Shown: piece after piece, positions 1-5,437 of the stretch
How the letters are laid out: every line of letters begins with the position of its first letter
How positions within the stretch are numbered: the first letter of the stretch is position 1
Origin: Acholeplasmatales bacterium
GTDB taxonomy: Bacteria; Bacillota_I; Bacilli_A; Acholeplasmatales; Anaeroplasmataceae
Reading direction: 5' to 3'
DNA: 5,437 nt
NCBI GenBank assembly: GCA_900770055.1
Contig: CAAGJD010000136.1
Location: forward strand, 1 to 5,437
Made by a program: the position numbers and the translations under genes
The notes under the pieces: model-generated
The model's input: the letters and a program-made list of their open reading frames with translations, nothing else
Told to the model about the DNA's origin: nothing
Databases searched by the model: none

Positions 1-18
1 ACGACGCTCTTCCGATCT
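1..18. other. Untrimmed Illumina adapter remnant at contig edge
   Basis: The first 18 bases, ACGACGCTCTTCCGATCT, are identical to the 3' end of the standard Illumina TruSeq read-1 adapter/primer. They are library sequence and not genome. The reading frame of the adjacent minus-strand gene runs into them by chance, so residues predicted from these bases (after the codon at 20-22) are artefactual. Base 19 is the first that can be genomic. Confidence 0.95.
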
Positions 19-715
19 GTACTGTTTGATATAAGCCATCATAGGTTTGATCTAATAGCTCAAAGAATTGGTCAGCATATCTTTTTAAAAATTCTTTAGT
101 GCTTTTAATTTTTGGAATATGAAGCTTATATTTTCTTAATATTTTATCAGCTAAAGAATATAATCTTTCATCAAATTCTTTTGGTAAACGTAATTGACGT
201 TCTTCCCAATCTACTTCTTTTTCAAAGCCAAAGTCTTCTACTAATTTAGGATAATAATCATAATTATATTGTTCTTCAAAGGTAGCAAGCTCATCAAAGC
301 CTTCGATTAATAGACCTTCTCTTTCTAAATCAGAAAATCCGAGCGGACCTACAAGCTCATCCATTTCATTATCTTTAGCGAAATCCTCTACTGCTTTAAA
401 TAAAGCATTAGAAACCTCAGGATCATTAATTGAATCAAACCTTGTCCATCTTACACGCTTTTGATTCCATTTTTCATTTGATACGTATTGTAAAATACCT
501 GAAATTCTTCCAACCATTTTACCATCTTTATAAGCATTAAAATAAACTGCTTTAGCTTGTTCTAAATAAAGATAATCAGGCCTAAAAATCTTTTTTTCAT
601 CTCCATATAGTGGTGGTACAAAATATGGATTATTCTTATAAAGCTTTAAAGGAAATTCTAAGAATTCCTTTTGTTCTTTTTTAGTTTTAACCTCTTTGAT
701 AATTACATTTCCCAT
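1..715 (-). CDS. GNAT-like N-acetyltransferase family protein, C-terminally truncated by the contig end
   Basis: The frame is open from an ATG at 715-713 to the window edge; about 232 genuine residues precede the adapter. The N-terminus (residues about 17-40) has the pattern EFLEFPLKLYKNNPYFVPPL, then an acidic residue, followed by a KDGKMVGRISGIL strand (about 63-75) and a VGPLGFSD segment (about 122-129). In my recollection this matches a widespread family of GNAT-fold proteins of about 370-390 residues, often labelled hypothetical or N-acetyltransferase, with the NPxxVPP and VGRI motifs. If so, more than a third of the protein is missing here. The substrate is unknown. The start is supported by an AGGGAG ribosome binding site 8 bases upstream. 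The gene lies 22 bases after the DegV-like gene on the same strand with no terminator between, so it is probably the third gene of the tetR-degV operon. The family call is moderately sure; the enzymatic role is not shown. Confidence 0.72.
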   Translation of the reverse strand, partial: MGNVIIKEVKTKKEQKEFLEFPLKLYKNNPYFVPPLYGDEKKIFRPDYLYLEQAKAVYFNAYKDGKMVGRISGILQYVSNEKWNQKRVRWTRFDSINDPEVSNALFKAVEDFAKDNEMDELVGPLGFSDLEREGLLIEGFDELATFEEQYNYDYYPKLVEDFGFEKEVDWEERQLRLPKEFDERLYSLADKILRKYKLHIPKIKSTKEFLKRYADQFFELLDQTYDGLYQTVQIGRAS

Positions 716-723
716 AATAAATA

Positions 724-729
724 CTCCCT
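724..729 (-). promoter_or_regulatory. Ribosome binding site of the GNAT-like gene
   Basis: On the minus strand this reads AGGGAG, with 8 bases between it and the ATG at 715. It supports that start, although the reading frame has no in-window stop and could be missed by ORF callers. It lies in the 22-base gap after the DegV-like stop codon. Confidence 0.7.
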
Positions 730-737
730 ACTATTTA

Positions 738-1604
738 TTATCTATTTTTAGCATGGAAAGAAATTCCTATATTATCGGGTCCACAATGAGAACCAGCAGT
801 TGGATTCACTTCAACAATTTCGATATTTAAATCTTTATTTAATTCCTCACATAGCATGTCCTTAACTAAATTAGCTAATGCGTAAGCGTCACTATGACCG
901 ATAACGACTGTATATTTTTCAATATCTAATTCTAAATCCTTAACGTATTGAATTATTTTTAATATCGCATTTTTCTTTCCTCTTGCTTTATCAATAGATG
1001 TCATAACTCCTTCACTGCTAATATGAATAATTGGATGAATACCAATTATTCCTCCCATTATAGCTGAAAAGTTACTAATTCTACCGCTACGTTTAAAAAA
1101 TTGTAAATCTGTTGCGAAGAAATAGACAGCAAAATGAGCTACCTCTTCTTTAGCCCATGCTAATATTTCATCGATGCTTTTATTTTCTTTATATAATCTT
1201 GCAACCTCAAGACAAATATTATAGCTTAAAATAGTTATACCCTTTGTATCAATAGTATATAGCTTTCGATCTGGATATGTTTCTAAAAGCTCTCTATAAG
1301 CTTCATTCATTGCTTCAAATGTTGATGTCATTGCCTTTGAGAAATGCACATATAAAATATCATTACCCTTTTTAAATTCAGGTTCAAAATAATTAATATA
1401 GTCCATTGGACTAATTCCACAAGTTTTAGGCATTACCTTTTTTCTTAGTTTTTCATAAAAAGGATGGCTATGATCATCTTCATTATTATAAGGATATATT
1501 AATTCATCATTAATAATATAAGGCATAATAATTAGGTTATAGCCAAGTTCTTTCGCTTTTTGTGGTGTGATATCACAATCTGAATCTGTAAATAATACTA
1601 ACAT
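738..1604 (-). CDS. DegV family protein (FakB-like fatty-acid-binding protein)
   Basis: The 288-residue protein has the usual DegV length (about 280-290) and motif order: N-terminal TDSDCDI (6-12, usually TDSTADL), KTCGISP (60-66, usually KTSQPSP), a serine/threonine loop FSKAMTSTFEAM (88-99), FKRSGRIS (170-177, usually LKKGGRIS), HPIIHISSEGV (190-200), KARGKK (206-211) and the C-terminal GSHCGPDNIGI (271-281). Known DegV/FakB proteins bind one fatty acid in the cytosol and present its carboxylate to the kinase FakA, feeding exogenous fatty acids into phospholipid synthesis. Fatty-acid binding here is inferred. The loop that is normally SGT reads TST (93-95), so the head-group contact is altered. 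No FakA-like gene is in the window. The start has an AAAGGAG site 6 bases upstream that overlaps the regulator's stop, implying translational coupling. It is soluble, with no signal peptide. Confidence 0.93.
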   Translation of the reverse strand: MLVLFTDSDCDITPQKAKELGYNLIIMPYIINDELIYPYNNEDDHSHPFYEKLRKKVMPKTCGISPMDYINYFEPEFKKGNDILYVHFSKAMTSTFEAMNEAYRELLETYPDRKLYTIDTKGITILSYNICLEVARLYKENKSIDEILAWAKEEVAHFAVYFFATDLQFFKRSGRISNFSAIMGGIIGIHPIIHISSEGVMTSIDKARGKKNAILKIIQYVKDLELDIEKYTVVIGHSDAYALANLVKDMLCEELNKDLNIEIVEVNPTAGSHCGPDNIGISFHAKNR

Positions 1605-1610
1605 ATAAAT

Positions 1611-1617
1611 CTCCTTT
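1611..1617 (-). promoter_or_regulatory. Ribosome binding site of degV-like gene, overlapping the tetR stop
   Basis: The minus strand reads AAAGGAG, 6 bases before the ATG at 1604. The regulator's TAA (1618-1616) shares two bases with this site, so ribosomes ending tetR translation sit on the degV start region. It decides the degV start and argues for coupled expression of the two genes. Confidence 0.85.
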
Positions 1618-2185
1618 AATTTATTTTATTGTTTTTCATTGACCATGGAACTAGGTTTTCATTACAATACTTACCCATTTCTTCTGGAGTTTCCTTCATT
1701 CCGGTTGATAGCCAGTAACATATAGCATTAACAATACCACCATTCCAAATAATACGCTGGTATACTTCATCTGTACTAATTTCATTATCATGTAAAACGA
1801 TGTCGTTAATTAATCTGTTATATTCCTCTAAAAAACCAGCATTTTTGAGTGAAATTAAGACATTAGAAAGCTCCTTAGCTAAACAAAACAATGAATAATA
1901 CCATTTATCATCTGTTGTTTGTCTAAAAGGACTTCCAATTCTATCTACTAGCATTTGATTAATATCAATAACGATTTTTTTTACTATGTCATCCTTAGTT
2001 TGAAAATTTCCATAAAATCCCATTCTTGATACTCCAGCTTTTTGACAAAGCTCAACGATAGTAATTTTATCATAAGGCTTTTCTTTAATTAAAAGTATTA
2101 AAGCCTCCTTAAGACTTTCAATAACAATATGATTTACCTCAGCACTATGACGCTTAAGTCCTCTCAATTTACGTCCAGTATTCAT
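1616..2185 (-). CDS. TetR/AcrR family transcriptional regulator
   Basis: This 189-residue protein has the usual size of the family. Residues about 18-75 form the DNA-binding region: a first helix, then ITIVELCQKAGVSRMGFYGN (41-60), which matches the helix-turn-helix consensus, followed by FQTKDDIVKKI (61-71). The rest is a helical ligand-binding domain with low conservation. Its end (WLSTGMKETPEEM, 158-170) resembles a common C-terminal pattern among short Firmicutes regulators of this family. The basic N-terminal stretch (about 1-13, KLRGLKRH) precedes the domain and may contact the minor groove. It is first in a unit with the DegV-like and GNAT-like genes and follows a consensus promoter, so it probably represses its own operon, with a lipid or acyl ligand as a plausible but unproven inducer. 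The start is supported by AGGAG 8 bases upstream. Confidence 0.92.
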   Translation of the reverse strand: MNTGRKLRGLKRHSAEVNHIVIESLKEALILLIKEKPYDKITIVELCQKAGVSRMGFYGNFQTKDDIVKKIVIDINQMLVDRIGSPFRQTTDDKWYYSLFCLAKELSNVLISLKNAGFLEEYNRLINDIVLHDNEISTDEVYQRIIWNGGIVNAICYWLSTGMKETPEEMGKYCNENLVPWSMKNNKIN

Positions 2186-2193
2186 ATCAAAAT

Positions 2194-2198
2194 CTCCT
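2194..2198 (-). promoter_or_regulatory. Ribosome binding site of tetR-like gene
   Basis: The minus strand reads AGGAG, 8 bases before the ATG at 2185. This is a near-ideal Firmicutes site and fixes the start of the regulator. Confidence 0.8.
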
Positions 2199-2239
2199 AA
2201 ATCGATATATTAAATATTTCATACATTTGTCATTATCGT

Positions 2240-2268
2240 ATTATATAATATTTCGAAAATTTTGTCAA
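2240..2268 (-). promoter_or_regulatory. Perfect-consensus housekeeping sigma promoter for the tetR-degV-GNAT operon
   Basis: On the minus strand the -35 box is TTGACA (2268-2263) and the -10 box is TATAAT (2245-2240), separated by exactly 17 bases. All twelve consensus positions match. The A/T-rich region upstream of the -35, which includes the terminator T-tract, could act as an UP element. Transcription would start at an A near 2234-2233, giving a leader of about 48 bases before the ATG at 2185. An unrepressed promoter this strong would be costly for a regulator gene, which fits repression by the TetR-like protein. The spacer carries the perfect 8-base palindrome TTTCGAAA (2251-2258). Confidence 0.85.
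2251..2258. promoter_or_regulatory. Candidate operator core, TTTCGAAA palindrome in the promoter spacer
   Basis: TTTCGAAA is a perfect inverted repeat lying between the -35 and -10 boxes, where a bound repressor would block RNA polymerase. After two mismatches on each side, the flanks pair again for two bases (AA at 2247-2248 with TT at 2261-2262), so an imperfect 16-base dyad is possible. TetR-type operators are usually longer (about 14-24 bp), and such short AT-rich palindromes arise by chance, so this is tentative. Confidence 0.3.
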
Positions 2269-2276
2269 AAAATGTG

Positions 2277-2308
2277 AAAAAAAGGTGAATCTTGTCGCAA
2301 GATTCACC
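2277..2308 (-). terminator. Intrinsic (Rho-independent) terminator of the SMC-like/SepF-like unit
   Basis: A perfect 11-bp inverted repeat (arms GGTGAATCTTG at 2284-2294 and CAAGATTCACC at 2298-2308) with a 3-base loop is followed on the minus strand by seven T residues (2283-2277). It starts 13 bases after the SepF-like stop codon. On the plus strand no T-tract directly follows the stem, so it is oriented for minus-strand transcription. It separates the two transcription units. Confidence 0.92.
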
Positions 2309-2321
2309 AATTGATATATTA

Positions 2322-2666
2322 TTATTTTTTAGCTACTGAATCAATAAATTGTTTTAAAGAACCATCTAAAAATTCAGATTTTTTAGCAAATAAGAAAGTA
2401 TAGCTATTAATTTTAACTGTTCTACCATCTAAAGCTACGGTAGCACCGATCAAAAATGATAACATTTTATTTGCTTGAAACTCGTCTAAATCCTTAAAAT
2501 TAATTACTAATGGATAACCATTTTTAAGATTTTCAACAAGCTCTTTAGCAAATTCATCCTTATCAACCATTTTTTCAAATATTATTTTATCTTGGGCTTT
2601 CATTGATTCATCATTTAAGCCCTCTAATGCTTCATCATAAGGATTTTTCTTTTTTTTGAAAATCAT
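2322..2666 (-). CDS. sepF: SepF-like (YlmF/DUF552) protein, short form
   Basis: The 114-residue protein matches the SepF core: IIFEKMVDKDEFAKELVENL (28-47), then KNGYPLVINFKDLD (48-61), QANKMLSFLIGATVALDG (64-81) and a final strand VKINSYTFLFAKK (84-96). The FLxG glycine (74) at the known dimer interface is kept. SepF links FtsZ filaments to the membrane: its N-terminal amphipathic helix binds lipid and its C-terminal domain polymerises and binds the FtsZ tail. This copy is shorter than typical SepF (about 150 residues in Bacillus subtilis). Before the core it has only about 27 residues, starting MIFKKKKNPY, so a classical amphipathic helix and long linker are not evident. It is also not beside ylmD/E/G/H, ftsZ or divIVA. 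It follows the SMC-like gene with a one-base TAATG overlap and is followed by a terminator, so it works in that unit. It could be the main sepF or a specialised paralogue. Confidence 0.82.
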   Translation of the reverse strand: MIFKKKKNPYDEALEGLNDESMKAQDKIIFEKMVDKDEFAKELVENLKNGYPLVINFKDLDEFQANKMLSFLIGATVALDGRTVKINSYTFLFAKKSEFLDGSLKQFIDSVAKK

Positions 2667-5437
2667 TAATCCTCAGCTCCTTCTTTCTTTGTAAAAGGTA
2701 ATACTGCTGCCTTTGTACCTTGACGAACCATAATTAATGTTGTATCAGCATATTCCTCTAGAATATCCATTCTTTGAGGTGGACACGCAATAATTACTTG
2801 TAGTGGCATAGAATTAATGAAACTCATCATTGCACGCATACGGTTTCCATCCATCTTATCGAATACCTCATCAAACATTACAAGACCAATAGGATCTCCA
2901 CCAGAGAAGCCTGTTTTAGTGTAAACACGAACAAATGAAGCAATAATAGCAACATAGAATGGTACCTGTGTTTCACCACCTGATTTTTCCTTAAATACTT
3001 TAGAATATGTCATAGTTTCACCATCACCATTGATGATTCTAATATCATAATCCATGTATGTACGGTAATCAGTAAATTTATTCATTGCGCCATTAGAATT
3101 TAATTCATCTACAGATAAGCTTTCGAATAATTCTGTGATTTGCTCATTATATTTATTTTGGAAATCATATGTAAATAAGCCTTGATTTAAATCTACAAGC
3201 TCACTTGTAACCATATCATAGAATTGTGCATATTCACTACTTCTTGGGAAAATAAATTCATATCTATCATTACCGAATTTAATATTTGATAATGTTTCAT
3301 TAATCTTACCAATTTCTTGTTCAGCAGTTAAGATATTATTACGAAGCTTAGCAATGAAGTCTTCCTTAAATACAACTTCAGCAGCTTCTCTAGCTTGTCT
3401 TACCTTTTGCTCATAGCTGATTAATTCACTCTTTTCAAGCTTATTTAATTCAGCCATAAATTTACTAATTTCACTAATACCAATAGGTAATACGGAATTA
3501 TATCTATTTACATAAGCATATTGCTTAGCAACTAGATTATCTGTAAGAGTTACATATGAACCCTCCTCAGATCTATATCTTTCTTCATAATTAGCCATAG
3601 CTTGCTTGAAGCTAGAAGCCGTAACGATTGCTTGATATTCAGCCTTAGCTCTTTCTACAAGTACAGCATTATCTCCAGCTAAAGTCTTTAGGTTTTCAGT
3701 TAATGTTTGAAGCTCAGTGTTCTTAGATAAAATTAATTCATTTAGATTCTTAATTCTTGCATCAATTGAACCAAGCTCCATAGAAATCTTCATCTTCTTT
3801 TCTTCATTAGCCTTAATAGTTGCTTGAACCTTTTCATAATCATCTTGAAGCTCAGATGGAGTAGCATTCTTAGTCTTATAAGCTTGACGCTTTAAGTCTT
3901 CTAAAGCATTAATTTCTTTTTGAAGCATTAATTCTTTATCTAAATCTTCAATTAAAGGTCTAACATCAATTTGTTCAAGTAATTCAATTTCAGCATTAAC
4001 AGCCTCAAGCTCTTCATTTAGAGTAACATAAGCCTCTTTTGCTTGCTTAGCCTTTTCTTGCCAAATTTCGGTAGCCTTAGATGCAGCATTTTTACCCATA
4101 AATGGCTTTTCAACATTTGGATTTAAGCTAGAAACTGTATAACCACGGTAAATTAAACGGTCGTTTGTAATAGATTGTGGATACTTTTCAAGCTCCATTG
4201 CATCATTAACCATGATAACACTACCACATGAATAGTTAATATAGGCTCTTGCATCGCTATTTTCACTATCAATGATTGAAGCAAGTGAATTCTTTTCATA
4301 TTTTGTGTATTTAGCAATTTGCTTTGTATTGATTAAACCAATACCATAAAGACGATATCTATCTTTAATTCTTGCATAAATTTGAAGTGCTTGATCGTAA
4401 TATCTTGGTTCAACAATTAAGTTAAATCTTCTGTTACCTAAGAAAATTTCTACTGTATCTGCCCACTCAGGATCTGTTATTTCGCAAAGCTCTGCAAAGA
4501 TATGAACATTTACATCATAATTATAAATTCTCTTTAAGCCTTCAGCTATTTCATTTCTTAATGAAACTAATTGTGGATTATAGTTTAGTTTGTTTTGTTG
4601 TAAACCACGTACGGCAGATGAAATTTGATTAATATTATCAATAAGCTCATTCATCTTAGTTTGAAGTGAACCTAATAATTGGTTCTTCTTGTTACGAATA
4701 GTTTGGATACGATTATTAAAATCTCTTAATCTAACCTTAGCCTCTTCAACAGCATTTTGATTAATTAATGATAAATTAATATTTGCTGCATCTTGATAGA
4801 TTTTTTCATCTGAAAGCTTTCTTAAAGCATTAATAATATCTTTGAATGTTGAAGAACGCTTTAAGAATGCTTGTTGATTAGCCTCAAGTGAAGTAATATT
4901 AGCTTGAGTTTTTAATATTTCACGGTTAACATATTCTTCAGCCTTAAATGTATCATTACTTTGAAGTAGATTATATAATTCTCTAGCTCTTTCCTGAAGG
5001 GCTTGAGATTCTCTATCAATATCAATAATTTCTTGTTCTTTATTAATTCTAAGCTGTTCTTCTTTTGAAATTAAAGATTTAGCTTCATTAATTTCATTTT
5101 TGACTGCTTCTACATCAAATAAATGCATTAAATATTCAATATAATTTTTATTTTCTTGGATTTTAAGAATTTCTTGATAAATAACATCAATTTCTTTAAG
5201 ATCACTAATCTTAGCTTGGATTTGTTTTAATGTAACCTCTAGCTCTTTATAAGCTCTAATAGAGTCTTGAATAGCTGTTACATCGATTTCTTTTTCTTCT
5301 AAGATATTTTGATAAATAAATTCTTTAACATCAGCAATTGGCTTAAATGCAAGTGCTTTAGGAATTAATCGGTAGAAATCTTCATTGATTGAACCAAAAG
5401 CATTTCTAAAGCCTTTTTTTGCTTCCTTCTTTGTTAA
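2666..5437 (-). CDS. SMC-like ATPase resembling JetC/EptC/MksB (Wadjet or MksBEF type), N-terminus outside the window
   Basis: The frame runs from the window edge to a TAA at 2668-2666, giving 923 visible residues. An ATG at 5128 is internal: the 103 codons before it are open and encode family-like sequence (FGSINEDFYRLIPKALAFKPI near the edge, then IDVTAIQDSIRAYKELE). Numbered from that ATG, residues 1-180 are coiled coil, about 185-345 a hinge-like globular region (ELCEITDPEWADTVEIFLGN, 213-232; YINYSCGSVIMV, 296-307), about 350-690 coiled coil, then the ABC signature SGGETQ (716-721), Walker B LVMFDE (749-754), and the D-loop and switch region (DKMDGNRM, then a glutamine- and proline-containing strand). 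The Walker A P-loop must lie upstream. The family forms Wadjet/Mks complexes that extrude DNA loops, with roles in plasmid restriction or chromosome organisation. JetA/JetB-like partners would lie upstream. No JetD-like nuclease follows; a SepF-like gene does. The SMC-like class is certain, the exact subfamily less so. Confidence 0.85.
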   Translation of the reverse strand, partial: LTKKEAKKGFRNAFGSINEDFYRLIPKALAFKPIADVKEFIYQNILEEKEIDVTAIQDSIRAYKELEVTLKQIQAKISDLKEIDVIYQEILKIQENKNYIEYLMHLFDVEAVKNEINEAKSLISKEEQLRINKEQEIIDIDRESQALQERARELYNLLQSNDTFKAEEYVNREILKTQANITSLEANQQAFLKRSSTFKDIINALRKLSDEKIYQDAANINLSLINQNAVEEAKVRLRDFNNRIQTIRNKKNQLLGSLQTKMNELIDNINQISSAVRGLQQNKLNYNPQLVSLRNEIAEGLKRIYNYDVNVHIFAELCEITDPEWADTVEIFLGNRRFNLIVEPRYYDQALQIYARIKDRYRLYGIGLINTKQIAKYTKYEKNSLASIIDSENSDARAYINYSCGSVIMVNDAMELEKYPQSITNDRLIYRGYTVSSLNPNVEKPFMGKNAASKATEIWQEKAKQAKEAYVTLNEELEAVNAEIELLEQIDVRPLIEDLDKELMLQKEINALEDLKRQAYKTKNATPSELQDDYEKVQATIKANEEKKMKISMELGSIDARIKNLNELILSKNTELQTLTENLKTLAGDNAVLVERAKAEYQAIVTASSFKQAMANYEERYRSEEGSYVTLTDNLVAKQYAYVNRYNSVLPIGISEISKFMAELNKLEKSELISYEQKVRQAREAAEVVFKEDFIAKLRNNILTAEQEIGKINETLSNIKFGNDRYEFIFPRSSEYAQFYDMVTSELVDLNQGLFTYDFQNKYNEQITELFESLSVDELNSNGAMNKFTDYRTYMDYDIRIINGDGETMTYSKVFKEKSGGETQVPFYVAIIASFVRVYTKTGFSGGDPIGLVMFDEVFDKMDGNRMRAMMSFINSMPLQVIIACPPQRMDILEEYADTTLIMVRQGTKAAVLPFTKKEGAED
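2671..2680 (-). promoter_or_regulatory. Ribosome binding site region of the sepF-like gene inside the SMC-like gene
   Basis: The minus strand reads GGAGCTGAGG just before the overlapping TAATG. GAGG (2674-2671) is only 4 bases from the ATG at 2666, while GGAG (2680-2677) is 10 bases away; either could serve. The site lies within the last codons of the SMC-like gene, which supports translational coupling or re-initiation. Confidence 0.6.

Noticed and set aside
2186..2239. Possible riboswitch or attenuator in the tetR leader.
   Set aside because: The leader is only about 48 bases and AT-rich, with no stable stem and no second terminator. It is too short for known riboswitch classes.
2284..2308. 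The perfect inverted repeat as a possible recombination or attachment site, or as a terminator for the plus strand.
   Set aside because: Its position just after a stop codon and the 7-T tract on the minus strand explain it fully as an intrinsic terminator. No plus-strand gene precedes it and no T-tract directly follows on that strand.
2650..2657. An 8-A run at codons 4-6 of the sepF-like gene forming the dnaX-type slippery heptamer A AAA AAG in frame.
   Set aside because: Shifts to either alternative frame meet a stop within several codons, and I see no obvious downstream stimulatory hairpin. In a lysine-rich, AT-rich gene this run is expected by chance.
2666..5437. Assignment as RecN, SbcC or canonical chromosomal Smc.
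   Set aside because: The hinge-like region, the signature SGGETQVPFY and the Walker B/D-loop context MFDEVFDKMDGNRM fit the JetC/MksB-like group better than canonical Smc (LSGGE with a GGFR-type hinge) or SbcC (zinc-hook CxxC). No CxxC hook is visible.
1..5437. CRISPR array, tRNA, rRNA, insertion sequence or a plus-strand gene.
   Set aside because: I saw no regularly spaced repeats, cloverleaf-like sequence or transposase motifs. The coding space is almost fully used by the minus-strand genes.

Overview
This is an AT-rich, low-GC fragment with strong AGGAG-type ribosome binding sites, TAA stops, TGG-coded tryptophan and tightly packed genes. These features and the gene families (DegV, SepF, a short TetR/AcrR regulator) point to a Firmicutes/Bacillota bacterium, perhaps an uncultured gut member of Bacilli or Erysipelotrichia; the lineage is inference. 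The first 18 bases match the end of the Illumina read-1 adapter, so position 1 is probably an untrimmed contig edge and not biology.

Every gene reads on the minus strand, so transcription runs from high to low coordinates, in two units. The upstream unit (5437 to 2277) starts with a large SMC-like ATPase. Its frame is open to the window edge, so the N-terminal P-loop is missing. The middle and C-terminus show coiled coil, hinge, coiled coil, then an SGGE signature and a Walker B/D-loop, resembling the JetC/EptC (MksB/MukB-like) ATPases of Wadjet and MksBEF systems. Its stop overlaps the start of a small SepF-like gene (TAATG), and a strong intrinsic terminator closes the unit. No JetD/MksG-like nuclease gene lies between the ATPase and the terminator.

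The downstream unit (2268 to 1) begins with a perfect-consensus promoter (TTGACA, 17 bp, TATAAT) only 8 bp past the terminator T-tract. It drives a TetR-family regulator, a DegV/FakB-like fatty-acid-binding protein whose Shine-Dalgarno sequence overlaps the regulator's stop, and a GNAT-like protein cut off by the contig end. The likely logic is an autoregulated lipid- or fatty-acid-related operon, which is inferred from the families and not shown directly.

The point most worth following up is the coupling of a Wadjet/Mks-type SMC ATPase to a short SepF-like protein where a nuclease subunit is often expected. This could be a variant condensin-like system tied to the division or membrane machinery.
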